From assembly GCF_024494465.1 (NCBI RefSeq), contig NZ_JAETXM010000001.1, positions 248,001 through 312,000 on the forward strand: DNA of 64,000 bases. Reading direction: 5' to 3'. The translations under genes and the position numbers were made by a program. Positions 8,648 through 16,901 of this stretch are shown piece by piece; position 1 is the stretch's first letter; each line of letters starts with the position of its first letter. The notes under the pieces were generated by a model that searched no databases, was not told the origin of the DNA, and was given only the letters and a program-made list of their open reading frames with translations. This DNA comes from Bacillus sp. V3B. Its GTDB lineage: Bacteria > Bacillota > Bacilli > Bacillales > Cytobacillaceae.

Positions 8648-8791
8648 TCATGAAGAAACTTTCATTTTATGTGATGATAGGGATCGTCGGTGAATTTCTG
8701 CTTTGATTAAGCGAATAAAGTCTGGGCTTAGCTTTAATTCTATCGCTTTATGATAGGATTCAATCAATAGCTCATCTGACAATTTCAGCAT
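8648..8791 (-). CDS. sda: Sporulation checkpoint inhibitor Sda
   Basis: A 47-residue helical hairpin protein that binds the sporulation kinases KinA/KinB and blocks their autophosphorylation when DNA replication is perturbed. Translation gives [18 protein letters not shown], then [18 protein letters not shown] and a short tail. The [10 protein letters not shown] start and the IHRRSL segment are the family hallmarks. The ATG at 8791 is preceded on the minus strand by GGAGGTG with a nine-base spacer. A DnaA-box cluster lies upstream, as at this locus in B. subtilis. The gene is easily missed because of its size. Confidence 0.93.
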   Translation of the reverse strand: MLKLSDELLIESYHKAIELKLSPDFIRLIKAEIHRRSLSSHKMKVSS

Positions 8792-8983
8792 GTCAAAATT
8801 CACCTCCATTTTCATACAAATGAAATAGATAATAGTTGGTTACTAATTACGTCTACTCATTGAAATAGTGAGGATAAATATTCTCATAGCAAGTTCTATT
8901 TTTTCTATAAGATCATATAGTATAGGTTTGTGTTGCTTGTATACATACTTTATCAGAAATTTATGTTTGGAACAATCGTTCTG

Positions 8984-9082
8984 TTATCCACAAAATATAG
9001 TGGATAACTTGTGGGTAACCTGTTTGTAAGTGTAAATTAAACAATGAACCCGCTGTTAATTTTGTGCATAAAGTTATCCACA
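8984..9082. promoter_or_regulatory. DnaA-box cluster between sda and yqeG
   Basis: Two perfect DnaA boxes (TTATCCACA at 8984-8992 and 9074-9082). Three more sites differ from the box by one base: AGTGGATAA at 8999-9007, TGTGGGTAA at 9010-9018 and TGTGCATAA at 9063-9071, all on the opposite strand. All five fall within 99 bases of the 524-base gap between sda and yqeG. In B. subtilis the sda-yqeG region is a known DnaA-binding cluster, and DnaA influences sda transcription. Confidence 0.9.
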
Positions 9083-9192
9083 AAAAACTAACTGTTGAAT
9101 GCTGTCGAAAACTTTTCCTATTTATTGGGAGTTTTTAAACCATCAGGTTGTTGCTTAAAACATCTTTTATGAAAAGATAAAATGATTTTATT

Positions 9193-9221
9193 TTGAACAA
9201 AAGTTTAAAATTGGTTATGAT
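9193..9221 (+). promoter_or_regulatory. Predicted SigA promoter of the yqeG operon
   Basis: TTGAAC (9193-9198), a 17-base spacer and TATGAT (9216-9221), about 95 bases before yqeG. The start site would lie downstream of the DnaA-box cluster. Matched by eye. Confidence 0.55.
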
Positions 9222-9315
9222 GGTTACGGTGAAAAAGCGAAATACTTTAGAATGAAATATTTCTAAATAAATGATTAATGGTTAAATGTGTAATGGATAA
9301 TGGGGTGTAATTAAA

Positions 9316-9831
9316 GTGTTAAAGCAATTTCTGCCTAATCAGCACGTAAAAAGTATTCTGGACATTGATCCAAAGGACTTACAGGAAAAAGGAATAAAAG
9401 GAATTATTACCGACCTTGATAATACGCTTGTTGAATGGGATCGTCCACAAGCGACGCCGAGAGTCATTAAATGGTTTGAAGAAATGAAAAAACATCATAT
9501 AAAAATAACCATTGTCTCAAACAATAATGAAACAAGAGTCAAGGCATTTTCGGATCCTCTTAACATTGCGTTCATCTACCGGGCAAGAAAGCCGCTGTCA
9601 CACGCTTTTCATAAAGCGGCAAAACAAATGAATGTCAAAAAAGAGGAAACGGTTGTGATTGGTGACCAACTCCTAACAGATGTTCTTGGTGGAAACCGTG
9701 GTGGCTTTCAAACCATTTTAGTTGTACCAGTAGCTCAAACGGATGGAGTAGCTACGAAATTTAATCGAATGGTCGAAAGAAGATTATTGAATTGGTTTAG
9801 AAAAAAAGGCATGTTACAATGGGAGGATTAA
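9316..9831 (+). CDS. yqeG: HAD-superfamily phosphatase YqeG
   Basis: Predicted HAD-family phosphohydrolase of 171 residues; the physiological substrate is unknown. Motif I is DLDNTLVEWD (nucleophile and acid Asp), motif II is TIVSNNN, and motif III/IV is VVIGDQLLTDVLGG. It has no cap insertion and belongs to the YqeG/IIIA type. The GTG at 9316 follows GGGGTG. It heads an operon with yqeH, four bases apart, and the ribosome-assembly genes beyond. Confidence 0.93.
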   Translation: MLKQFLPNQHVKSILDIDPKDLQEKGIKGIITDLDNTLVEWDRPQATPRVIKWFEEMKKHHIKITIVSNNNETRVKAFSDPLNIAFIYRARKPLSHAFHKAAKQMNVKKEETVVIGDQLLTDVLGGNRGGFQTILVVPVAQTDGVATKFNRMVERRLLNWFRKKGMLQWED

Positions 9832-9835
9832 TCAT

Positions 9836-10939
9836 TTGAGTGAACAGTATTCATGTATTGGCTGTGGAGTCCAAATACAAACAGAAAATCCAGAGGAAAT
9901 AGGCTATGCTCCTACATCCGCCTTACAAAAGGAATCTATTATTTGTCAACGATGTTTTCGCTTGAAGCATTATAATGACATACAAGATGTCAATTTAACA
10001 GACGATGATTTCTTACGGATTTTAAATGAAATTGGTAAAAGTGATGCTTTAATCGTTAAAATCGTTGATATTTTTGATTTTAATGGAAGTTGGTTACCAG
10101 GACTGCATCGCTTTATAGGCAAAAATAAAGTGATTTTAGTTGGGAATAAAGTGGATCTCATTCCGAAAGCAGTGAAGTCAAACAAATTAATTAACTGGAT
10201 GAAATATGAGGCAAAGCAGCTTGGTTTAAAACCAGCGGATGTATTCTTAGTTAGTGCTGCAAAAGGGAATTTTATAAAAGAGGTTGCAGCAGCAATTGAA
10301 GAATACAGGGAAGGCAAGGATGTCTATATTGTAGGCTGTACAAATGTCGGAAAATCCACTTTTATCAACCGTATATTAAAAGAAGTGACTGGGGAGGGTG
10401 ACGTTATTACCACCTCGCATTTTCCGGGAACAACTTTAGATATTATTGAAATTCCACTTTCAGATGGACAGGTGTTAGTCGATACACCAGGAATTATCAA
10501 TCATCATCAAATGGCTCATTTTGTTGATAAGCGTGATCTGAAATTTATCACACCGAAAAAGGAAATCAAACCAAAAGTTTTTCAGCTTAATGAAGGACAA
10601 ACCTTGTACTTTGGCGGACTAGGACGGTTTGATTATATAAAGGGTGGTCGTAGATCTTTTTCCTGTCATTTTTCAAATGAATTAATGATCCATCGAACAA
10701 AAATGGAAAATGCAGATGAGCTATATGAAAAACACGTAGGGGAAATGTTAACACCGCCTAGGAAAGAAGAGGTGGATACTTTTCCTGAACTAGTGAAGCA
10801 TCAATTTACGATTAAGGAAGGGAAAACAGATATTGTTTTTTCTGGGCTTGGTTGGATTACCGTTCATGAGCCAGGTGCCATTGTGGCAGCGTATGTTCCA
10901 AAAGGAGTTCATGCACTTATTAGGAAATCATTAATATAA
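9836..10939 (+). CDS. yqeH: Circularly permuted ribosome-assembly GTPase YqeH
   Basis: GTPase needed for 30S subunit biogenesis. The N-terminus carries a zinc finger (CIGC ... CQRC). The GTPase motifs come in permuted order: G4 NKVDLI (about residue 102), G5 SAAKG, then G1 GCTNVGKST (about 168) and G3 DTPG (about 214), typical of the YqeH/YlqF class. A C-terminal RNA-binding region follows. It has 367 residues. The TTG at 9836 follows GGGAGG (9821-9826) at proper spacing. Confidence 0.96.
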   Translation: MSEQYSCIGCGVQIQTENPEEIGYAPTSALQKESIICQRCFRLKHYNDIQDVNLTDDDFLRILNEIGKSDALIVKIVDIFDFNGSWLPGLHRFIGKNKVILVGNKVDLIPKAVKSNKLINWMKYEAKQLGLKPADVFLVSAAKGNFIKEVAAAIEEYREGKDVYIVGCTNVGKSTFINRILKEVTGEGDVITTSHFPGTTLDIIEIPLSDGQVLVDTPGIINHHQMAHFVDKRDLKFITPKKEIKPKVFQLNEGQTLYFGGLGRFDYIKGGRRSFSCHFSNELMIHRTKMENADELYEKHVGEMLTPPRKEEVDTFPELVKHQFTIKEGKTDIVFSGLGWITVHEPGAIVAAYVPKGVHALIRKSLI

Positions 10940-11071
10940 AGAAGTTTTACATGTTCTTAATCGGATGACCATCAGAAAATAGGAAGTATAATAAACCCTA
11001 TTGTAGTACATATACAACAGAGAGATTCATTTCGTTAAGCTCTGTAATATAGGATGGGGAGAGTGAAGTTT

Positions 11072-11911
11072 GTGAAAAAATTATATGGTGTAATCGGAGA
11101 TCCTATTGCTCATTCTATGTCACCAGTAATGCATAATGATTTATTTCAACGTTATGAAATAGATGCTGCTATGTTTCCTTTTCACATAAAAAGGGAAAGT
11201 TTACAGGATGCTGTAAAAGGGTTTAAGGCGATTAATTTAGCAGGCTTTAATATAACAGTTCCACATAAAACAGCGATTATGCCTTTTCTAGATGACATTG
11301 ATCCCCTTGCAGAAGCCATCGGTGCGGTAAATACGGTTGTAAATGAAGATGGCCGTTTTATTGGGTATAATACAGATGGAACGGGATATATAAAAGGGAT
11401 ATTAAAGGAAATCAATTCTCTAGAGGGCAAGAAGATGCTATTAATTGGTGCTGGAGGTGCAGCACGAGCTATTTACTATACACTGGCCAGTATGGGAGTG
11501 GAGCATCTTGATATTACGAATCGAACATTAGAGGCAGCAGAAATATTAATAGAACACTGTCCATATCCTACTCATTCTGAAGTATTAGCATTGGCGGAAG
11601 CAGAAAAACAATTGTCAAAATATGATTTAATTGTCCAAACGACTTCTATTGGGATGGAACCGAATGTTGATGAATCACCGCTTTGTCTTGATGGAATCAA
11701 GAAAGATATTTTTGTAGGAGATATTATTTATACTCCGCTTGAAACGAAATTATTACGAGATGCTAAAGGTAACGGAGCGCGTACGCAAAATGGTATACCA
11801 ATGTTTGTTTATCAAGGTGCCCTTGCGTTTGAAAAATGGACAGGTATTTTTCCGGATACCGAAAGAATGCAGTCTGTTGTATTGCAACAATTAGGAGGAA
11901 AGACATGTTAA
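11072..11911 (+). CDS. aroE: Shikimate dehydrogenase (NADP+)
   Basis: Reduces 3-dehydroshikimate to shikimate in the chorismate pathway. The substrate-binding domain shows IGDPIAHSMSP and the catalytic NITVPHKT lysine (about residue 65). The Rossmann domain shows GAGGAARAI (about 130). The GTG at 11072 was chosen: GGGGAG (11056-11061) lies ten bases upstream, and the product then begins MKKLYGVIGD like its homologues. An ATG at 11054 would overlap that site. The 279 residues match B. subtilis AroE. The gene overlaps yhbY by seven bases. Confidence 0.96.
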   Translation: MKKLYGVIGDPIAHSMSPVMHNDLFQRYEIDAAMFPFHIKRESLQDAVKGFKAINLAGFNITVPHKTAIMPFLDDIDPLAEAIGAVNTVVNEDGRFIGYNTDGTGYIKGILKEINSLEGKKMLLIGAGGAARAIYYTLASMGVEHLDITNRTLEAAEILIEHCPYPTHSEVLALAEAEKQLSKYDLIVQTTSIGMEPNVDESPLCLDGIKKDIFVGDIIYTPLETKLLRDAKGNGARTQNGIPMFVYQGALAFEKWTGIFPDTERMQSVVLQQLGGKTC

Positions 11912-12195
11912 CAGGAAAACAGAAACGATTATTGCGGTCAAAGGCTCACCATTTAAATCCAATCTTTCAAGTAGGAAAGGGTGGAGTGAATGAGAATATG
12001 ATCAAGCAAATTAGTGAAGCATTAGAGGTACGAGAATTATTGAAAATCAGTGTATTGCAAAATTGTGATGAAGATAAAGATCAAGTAGCAAAGGATATTT
12101 CAAAGGGTGCTGGTGCTGAACTTGTTCAAATCATTGGGAATATCATTGTCCTTTATAAGGAGTCAAAGGAAAATAAGCAGATTGTCCTTCCTTAA
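11905..12195 (+). CDS. yhbY: YhbY family CRM-domain RNA-binding protein
   Basis: Ninety-six-residue single CRM-domain protein (YqeI in B. subtilis) that associates with pre-ribosomes. The signature GKGGVNENMI (about residues 27-36) is the GxxG-type RNA-binding loop, preceded by the basic LTGKQKRLLRSKAHHL. The ATG at 11905 follows AGGAGG (11893-11898) and overlaps the end of aroE. The location between aroE and nadD is the standard Bacillus order. Confidence 0.95.
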   Translation: MLTGKQKRLLRSKAHHLNPIFQVGKGGVNENMIKQISEALEVRELLKISVLQNCDEDKDQVAKDISKGAGAELVQIIGNIIVLYKESKENKQIVLP

Positions 12196-12243
12196 AACTT
12201 GTAATCTACACTTTATTTATCAATAAAGATGGGACGGGAGTGA

Positions 12244-12816
12244 GTGACTCTGAAAAAGGTCGGCATCTTGGGAGGTACTTTTAATCCTCCGCATTTAGGA
12301 CATTTGATTATTGCGAATGAAGTACAAACCCATTTCAATTTTGATGAAATATGGTTTATGCCCAATCAAGAACCACCGCATAAAGACAATACAACTGCAG
12401 TGAATAGCCTGCATAGACTTAAAATGGTGGAAAGAGCAATTGCTGACAACTCGCTCTTTAAAATTCAATCCATTGAGCTTGAACGATCTGGTAGGTCTTA
12501 TACGCTGGAAACAATGAAGCTTTTAACTGAAAAGTATGATCATGAGTTTTATTTTATTATCGGTGCGGATATGGTTGAGTACTTACCAAAGTGGTATAAA
12601 ATTGAAGAGTTAATTCAATTAGTAACATTTGTTGGAGTCAATCGACCCCAATACGACCAACATTCAGACTATCCGATCATTCATGTGGATGTACCAAATA
12701 TAGGAATTTCCTCTCGTATGATTAGGGAAAGAGTAAAAGAGGGGAAAAATATTCGTTACTTTGTTCCAAATACGGTGATCGAATATATTGAGGAGAACCG
12801 GTTATATGAAACGTGA
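12244..12816 (+). CDS. nadD: Nicotinate-nucleotide adenylyltransferase
   Basis: Transfers AMP from ATP to nicotinate mononucleotide in NAD synthesis. The nucleotidyltransferase motif GGTFNPPHLGH (about residues 11-21) and the C-terminal ISSRMIRER are intact. It has 190 residues. The GTG at 12244 follows GGGACGGGAG. It overlaps yqeK by 11 bases, suggesting coupled translation. Confidence 0.96.
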   Translation: MTLKKVGILGGTFNPPHLGHLIIANEVQTHFNFDEIWFMPNQEPPHKDNTTAVNSLHRLKMVERAIADNSLFKIQSIELERSGRSYTLETMKLLTEKYDHEFYFIIGADMVEYLPKWYKIEELIQLVTFVGVNRPQYDQHSDYPIIHVDVPNIGISSRMIRERVKEGKNIRYFVPNTVIEYIEENRLYET

Positions 12817-13360
12817 AGATGCACTTGAAATCGTCAAAAAACAGCTCACTGCTCATCGTTATCAACATACAGTGGGTGTTATGGAAACGGCTGTTACTTT
12901 AGCTCATAAATACGGGGCTGATGAGAGAAAAGCAGAGCTTGCGGCTATTTTTCATGATTATGCAAAATTCCGTGATAAGGAAGAAATGCATTCAATCATA
13001 ATTGAGCAACAAATGAATAAAGAGTTGCTTGAATATAATACTGAGCTTTGGCACGCTCCTGTAGGGGCTTATTTAGTACAAAAAGAAGCAGGGATTACAG
13101 ATCCTGAAGTTCTTGATGCGATTCGGTATCATACATCAGGGCGTCCCAAAATGACACTTTTAGAAAAAATTATTTATTTGGCTGATTATATTGAACCAGG
13201 CAGGCATTTTCCTGGTGTAGGGGAAGTAAGAGAAATAGCGGAGAAGGATTTGGATAGAGCTTTAATCCAATCCATCCAAAACACGATCTTTTTTTTAATG
13301 AAAAAAAATCAACGGATATTTCCTCTTACATTTCATACGTATAATGATTTAGTCAAATAA
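12806..13360 (+). CDS. yqeK: HD-domain Ap4A hydrolase YqeK
   Basis: HD-superfamily protein of 184 residues; the YqeK family cleaves diadenosine tetraphosphate symmetrically to two ADP and uses iron. Visible metal ligands are H of YQHTVGV, HD of IFHDYAKF, H of LWHAPVG and D of ADYIEPGR. The ATG at 12806 lies ten bases after GAGGAG and inside the end of nadD. Confidence 0.94.
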   Translation: MKREDALEIVKKQLTAHRYQHTVGVMETAVTLAHKYGADERKAELAAIFHDYAKFRDKEEMHSIIIEQQMNKELLEYNTELWHAPVGAYLVQKEAGITDPEVLDAIRYHTSGRPKMTLLEKIIYLADYIEPGRHFPGVGEVREIAEKDLDRALIQSIQNTIFFLMKKNQRIFPLTFHTYNDLVK

Positions 13361-13374
13361 GGAGGACTGTATAG

Positions 13375-13731
13375 ATGGATGATCGTCAATTATTACTAAC
13401 AGCAGTTAAAGCAGCGGATGATAAAAGAGCTGAGGACATTGTTATTTTAAATATGAAAGGAATTTCGTTAGTTGCAGACTACTTTATCATTTGCCATGGG
13501 AATTCGGATAAACAAGTGCAGGCAATTGCTAGAGAGCTGAAAGAAAAAATGTCGGAGAATGACATTCAAATCAAACGAATGGAAGGCTTTGATGAAGCCA
13601 AATGGGTTCTAGTTGATCTTGGTGATGTAGTTGCTCATATTTTTCATAAGGATGAAAGAAGCTACTATAACTTAGAGAGATTATGGGGAGATGCTCCACA
13701 TGAGAATGTATCTAGTGAGCTTAACAAATGA
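13375..13731 (+). CDS. rsfS: Ribosome silencing factor RsfS
   Basis: Binds uL14 on the 50S subunit and prevents subunit joining when nutrients are scarce. The 118 residues contain the family core VADYFIICHGNSDKQ and the C-terminal VVAHIFHKDERSYYNLERLW. It was once called YqeL. The stop overlaps the start of yqeM by four bases (ATGA). Confidence 0.96.
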   Translation: MDDRQLLLTAVKAADDKRAEDIVILNMKGISLVADYFIICHGNSDKQVQAIARELKEKMSENDIQIKRMEGFDEAKWVLVDLGDVVAHIFHKDERSYYNLERLWGDAPHENVSSELNK

Positions 13732-14474
13732 CCTATGAGAAGTTTGCATATCTCTACGATGAATTGATGAAAGATGTCCCATATGAACAATGGGTACAGT
13801 TTATTAGTAAGCAAGCTAGGGAGTATGGGATCTCCGGAAAGAAATTACTTGATCTAGCATGTGGTACAGGAGAATTATCAATTCAATTGGTTGAAGAGGG
13901 ATATGAAGTCACAGGGGTGGATCTTTCTACAGAAATGCTAACAGTGGCGAGAGACAAAGTTGAAAGAAATGGCTACTCGCTGTTTTTAGTAGAACAGGAC
14001 ATGTCAGAGCTTGAAGGATTAGACGAATATGACATAATTGGTATTTTTTGTGACTCTCTTAATTATGTGTCTGCTGAAAAAGATATAATTCGAACCTTTG
14101 AAAGGGTACAGTTACATTTAAAGCCAGGCGGACTATTCCTGTTTGACATTCATTCGCTTTATAAAATGAATACTTTATTCATCGATCAGACATATGCCTA
14201 TAATGGTGATGAGATTAGTTATATATGGCAGTGCTATGAAAGTAAATACCCTCATAGTGTTGAACATGAATTAACGTTCTTTAAACTCGATCAGGCAACA
14301 AATCAATATCAGCGGTATGATGAACTTCACATGCAACGCACGTTTCCAATTGAACAATATGAGAAATGGTTATTGGAGAGTGGCTTTGAACTGCTTAGTG
14401 TGACAGCTGATTTTAGTGATGAAAAGCCTGGTGAGCAGTCTGAACGAATATTCTTTACAACCCGAAAAAAATAA
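13728..14474 (+). CDS. yqeM: YqeM, SAM-dependent methyltransferase
   Basis: Class I methyltransferase of 248 residues; the substrate is unknown. The SAM-binding motif LLDLACGTGELS (about residues 40-51) and the acidic turn VTGVDLS are clear, followed by the SDSLNYV-like CDSLNYVS that marks this subfamily. It ends the yqeG operon. Confidence 0.92.
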   Translation: MTYEKFAYLYDELMKDVPYEQWVQFISKQAREYGISGKKLLDLACGTGELSIQLVEEGYEVTGVDLSTEMLTVARDKVERNGYSLFLVEQDMSELEGLDEYDIIGIFCDSLNYVSAEKDIIRTFERVQLHLKPGGLFLFDIHSLYKMNTLFIDQTYAYNGDEISYIWQCYESKYPHSVEHELTFFKLDQATNQYQRYDELHMQRTFPIEQYEKWLLESGFELLSVTADFSDEKPGEQSERIFFTTRKK

Positions 14475-14486
14475 AGCGATTTTAAA

Positions 14487-14563
14487 AAACACCTGCGTAG
14501 ATCGGTGGCTGTCATGTTTTATGAAATAAATCATTATACAGGACACCTATCTCGCAGGTGTTT
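14487..14563. terminator. Long hairpin between convergent yqeM and comER
   Basis: Outer arms AAACACCTGCG (14487-14497) and CGCAGGTGTTT (14553-14563), extended inward by AGATCGGTG/CACCTATCT with one mismatch, giving a rod of roughly 20 pairs with a loop of about 36 bases. It is followed by TATTTGAT on the + strand and preceded by A residues. It probably terminates one or both converging transcripts, although the big loop is unusual. Confidence 0.55.
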
Positions 14564-14662
14564 ATTTGATCTTTCAAAGGGATAGCTGCATTCCTTTAAT
14601 AAGTAAAAATAATAAGTAAAAAAGTTTTAGCAAATAGGAGGAAATAGTCGTTTTATGGCGAA

Positions 14663-15487
14663 TTATTTACTAGTGTATTGATCCCTTAAGCCTGCTAAAT
14701 CGTCTTCAAATTTCAAATGAGTGGCTTGGAAAAGATGTTCAAAAATATCACCGAGTTCGTTTTCTAGCACATTAATCCCTTCTCCTGTAATACCTCCTTT
14801 TACACAAACCTTTTCTTGTAGTGTTGGCAATGTATAGTACCCTTTTCGTAATAATTCTCCAAGACCGATTAACATTTCACTTGCAAAAATAGTCGCTGTC
14901 TCTTGATCAATTTTTGTTTCATGTACAGCTGCAAGGATAAACCGTTGGGTTAAATAACTGAAAAATGCCGGTCCACAGCTGACAATGTCAGAGGACACTC
15001 TCGTTATTTCCTCGTCAATTTCTACTGGTGTAGAAATATGATTAAAAAGGTCTGTGATAGACTTTTTCCACGTTCCTTTGCATTGCTGTCCAAATGAGAG
15101 TAAAGTTACACCCGAGAGAGCTCGATTTGTAATGCTTGGAATCACTCTTGCAACAGAACAAGGGAGGACAGATTCTAATTGTTTCACATTAATTGGGCTT
15201 GTAATGGAAATGACACATTTATCTTTTGTTAATTCGGGTTGTAGTTTCATGGCCACTTCATACACATCATGTGGTTTTACACAAATAAAAATTAAATCTG
15301 CGGTGTTTCCAATCTCCCCTATATCTTGTGTTAGACGTATTTCTGGATAGTTCTTTTGTATCATCATGGCCTTTGAAATAGATCTATTCGTTATGATGAT
15401 GGAGGAAGGGGAAACAGCCTTTCCATCCACAATTGCTTCTGTTAAGATTCTCCCCATATTTCCTGTTCCAATAATCCCGACTTCCAT
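14663..15487 (-). CDS. comER: ComER, pyrroline-5-carboxylate reductase-like protein
   Basis: Homologue of ProC encoded divergently from the comE operon. The Rossmann motif GIIGTGNMG opens the protein, and the ProC-type C-terminal helices include VKGGITGEGINVLE. It has 274 residues. The B. subtilis counterpart is not strictly needed for DNA uptake; effects on sporulation and biofilm have been reported. The position opposite comEA settles the identity over a true ProC. Confidence 0.92.
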   Translation of the reverse strand: MEVGIIGTGNMGRILTEAIVDGKAVSPSSIIITNRSISKAMMIQKNYPEIRLTQDIGEIGNTADLIFICVKPHDVYEVAMKLQPELTKDKCVISITSPINVKQLESVLPCSVARVIPSITNRALSGVTLLSFGQQCKGTWKKSITDLFNHISTPVEIDEEITRVSSDIVSCGPAFFSYLTQRFILAAVHETKIDQETATIFASEMLIGLGELLRKGYYTLPTLQEKVCVKGGITGEGINVLENELGDIFEHLFQATHLKFEDDLAGLRDQYTSK

Positions 15488-15599
15488 TGTTCCATCCCTC
15501 CTTTACAGACTTACTCTCATATCATGCTATGACTTTTATAAAGGAATTATGTCAAAATTGAAATCGTGACAAAATCATTAAAGGAAAGGAATGTTTTGT

Positions 15600-16238
15600 A
15601 TGGTTGATTGGCTTAAAGTAAATAAAATATATTTTTTTATTGGAGTAGTGATCATAGTAGCTCTTGGAGTTTATTATTTCTTACCTTTTGAAAACGATCT
15701 GTCAGGAAAAGAAAATGAATGGATTGAAACAGAAACAATAAGCTCACCAAAGGAAACCGAAGAGGAATCCATCGTTGTATCAGGTGAGCAGCAAGAAAAA
15801 GTCTTGATTGATCTAAAAGGAGCTGTGAAATCTCCAGGGGTCTATGAAGCCAATTCAGAAGAGCGAGTCATTGATATTATTAACAAAGCAGGAGGATTGC
15901 TCGAAACGGCCGATAAAAATAATATTAATTTTGCTTTGAAAGTTGTTGATGAAATGGTGCTGTATATTCCGGAAGTGGGTGAACAAAACGAAGAGGTGAC
16001 AGGTGGAACTGTTGGACTATCCCAGACCATGTCTGTAGATGAGGGAAAGGTAAACCTAAATAAAGCAACAAAAGCAGGTTTAGAAACATTGTCAGGCATT
16101 GGACCATCAAAAGCTGACGCTATTATTGACTACCGGGAAACAAAGGGGCCTTTTAAAACAATAGAAGATTTAATGGAAATTAGTGGTTTTGGTCAAAAAA
16201 CATTTGAAAAGTTAAAAGAGGATATAACGGTCAAATAG
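15600..16238 (+). CDS. comEA: ComEA, DNA receptor for transformation
   Basis: Membrane-anchored double-stranded DNA receptor. One N-terminal membrane helix (about residues 9-27) is followed by an acidic linker, an SLBB domain (DLKGAVKSPGVYEA, about 60-75 onward) and a C-terminal helix-hairpin-helix pair (LSGIGPSKADAI, ISGFGQKTFEKL). The ATG at 15600 is placed nine bases after AAAGGA. The ATG three codons upstream touches the ribosome binding site. The protein has 212 residues. Confidence 0.95.
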   Translation: MVDWLKVNKIYFFIGVVIIVALGVYYFLPFENDLSGKENEWIETETISSPKETEEESIVVSGEQQEKVLIDLKGAVKSPGVYEANSEERVIDIINKAGGLLETADKNNINFALKVVDEMVLYIPEVGEQNEEVTGGTVGLSQTMSVDEGKVNLNKATKAGLETLSGIGPSKADAIIDYRETKGPFKTIEDLMEISGFGQKTFEKLKEDITVK

Positions 16239-16369
16239 CGTAAAAAGGTATCGAATAGGTGAGGGTGTTTGATATAGTGTGAAGAATTGACGACTTTTTG
16301 ATAAAGGTTATACACTAGGGGATAGAAGCTGTTAACTAGAAAATAGGAAAATGAAAGGAATTATTTTTT

Positions 16370-16786
16370 ATGAAAAGGAAAAGTTGGGATGATTATTTCT
16401 TAGATATTGCAAGTGAAGTGGGTACGCGTTCTACTTGTCCAAGGTTACATGTAGGCTGTGTGATTGTGAAGGACAAACATATTGTATCGACAGGTTATAA
16501 TGGTTCTATACATGGTCATGATCATTGTGAAGAGGTTGGATGTTTAATTAATGAACAAGGAAGGTGTATTCGTACACTTCATGCAGAAGAAAATGCTGTT
16601 CTTCACGCAGACAGAGGATTATTAAAAGGTGCTACAGCATTTGTCACGCATGAACCGTGTGAAAAATGTGCCAAAACATTGGCACAGTCGGGTGTCGCAA
16701 AGATTGTTTATCGAGATGCTTATCCGAATAAATGGAATGAGCATTTTTTGAAAGATGTTGAAGTTGTTCATCTTCCTAAAGAATAA
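16370..16786 (+). CDS. comEB: ComEB, dCMP deaminase family
   Basis: Zinc-dependent deoxycytidylate deaminase fold, which makes dUMP for thymidylate synthesis. The zinc ligands are H of LHAEENAV and the two cysteines of PCEKC. At 138 residues it is a compact version; as I recall, B. subtilis ComEB is longer at the C-terminus. It lies within the comE operon but is not needed for transformation in B. subtilis. Confidence 0.93.
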   Translation: MKRKSWDDYFLDIASEVGTRSTCPRLHVGCVIVKDKHIVSTGYNGSIHGHDHCEEVGCLINEQGRCIRTLHAEENAVLHADRGLLKGATAFVTHEPCEKCAKTLAQSGVAKIVYRDAYPNKWNEHFLKDVEVVHLPKE

Positions 16787-16839
16787 GTTGAATAATATAG
16801 ATCGTATATCACACGATTAAATGAATTCATTGGTTATCA

Positions 16840-16881
16840 AACAGATTTGGTGTTTATGGATGACTTTACTCCAAATCTGTT
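16840..16881 (+). other. Hairpin between comEB and comEC
   Basis: Perfect 11-bp arms AACAGATTTGG (16840-16850) and CCAAATCTGTT (16871-16881) around a 20-base loop. There is no T run after it, so it is not an ordinary terminator. It ends about 20 bases before the comEC start. Confidence 0.5.
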
Positions 16882-16901
16882 GGAACTGTTAGAGGTGAAG
16901 T

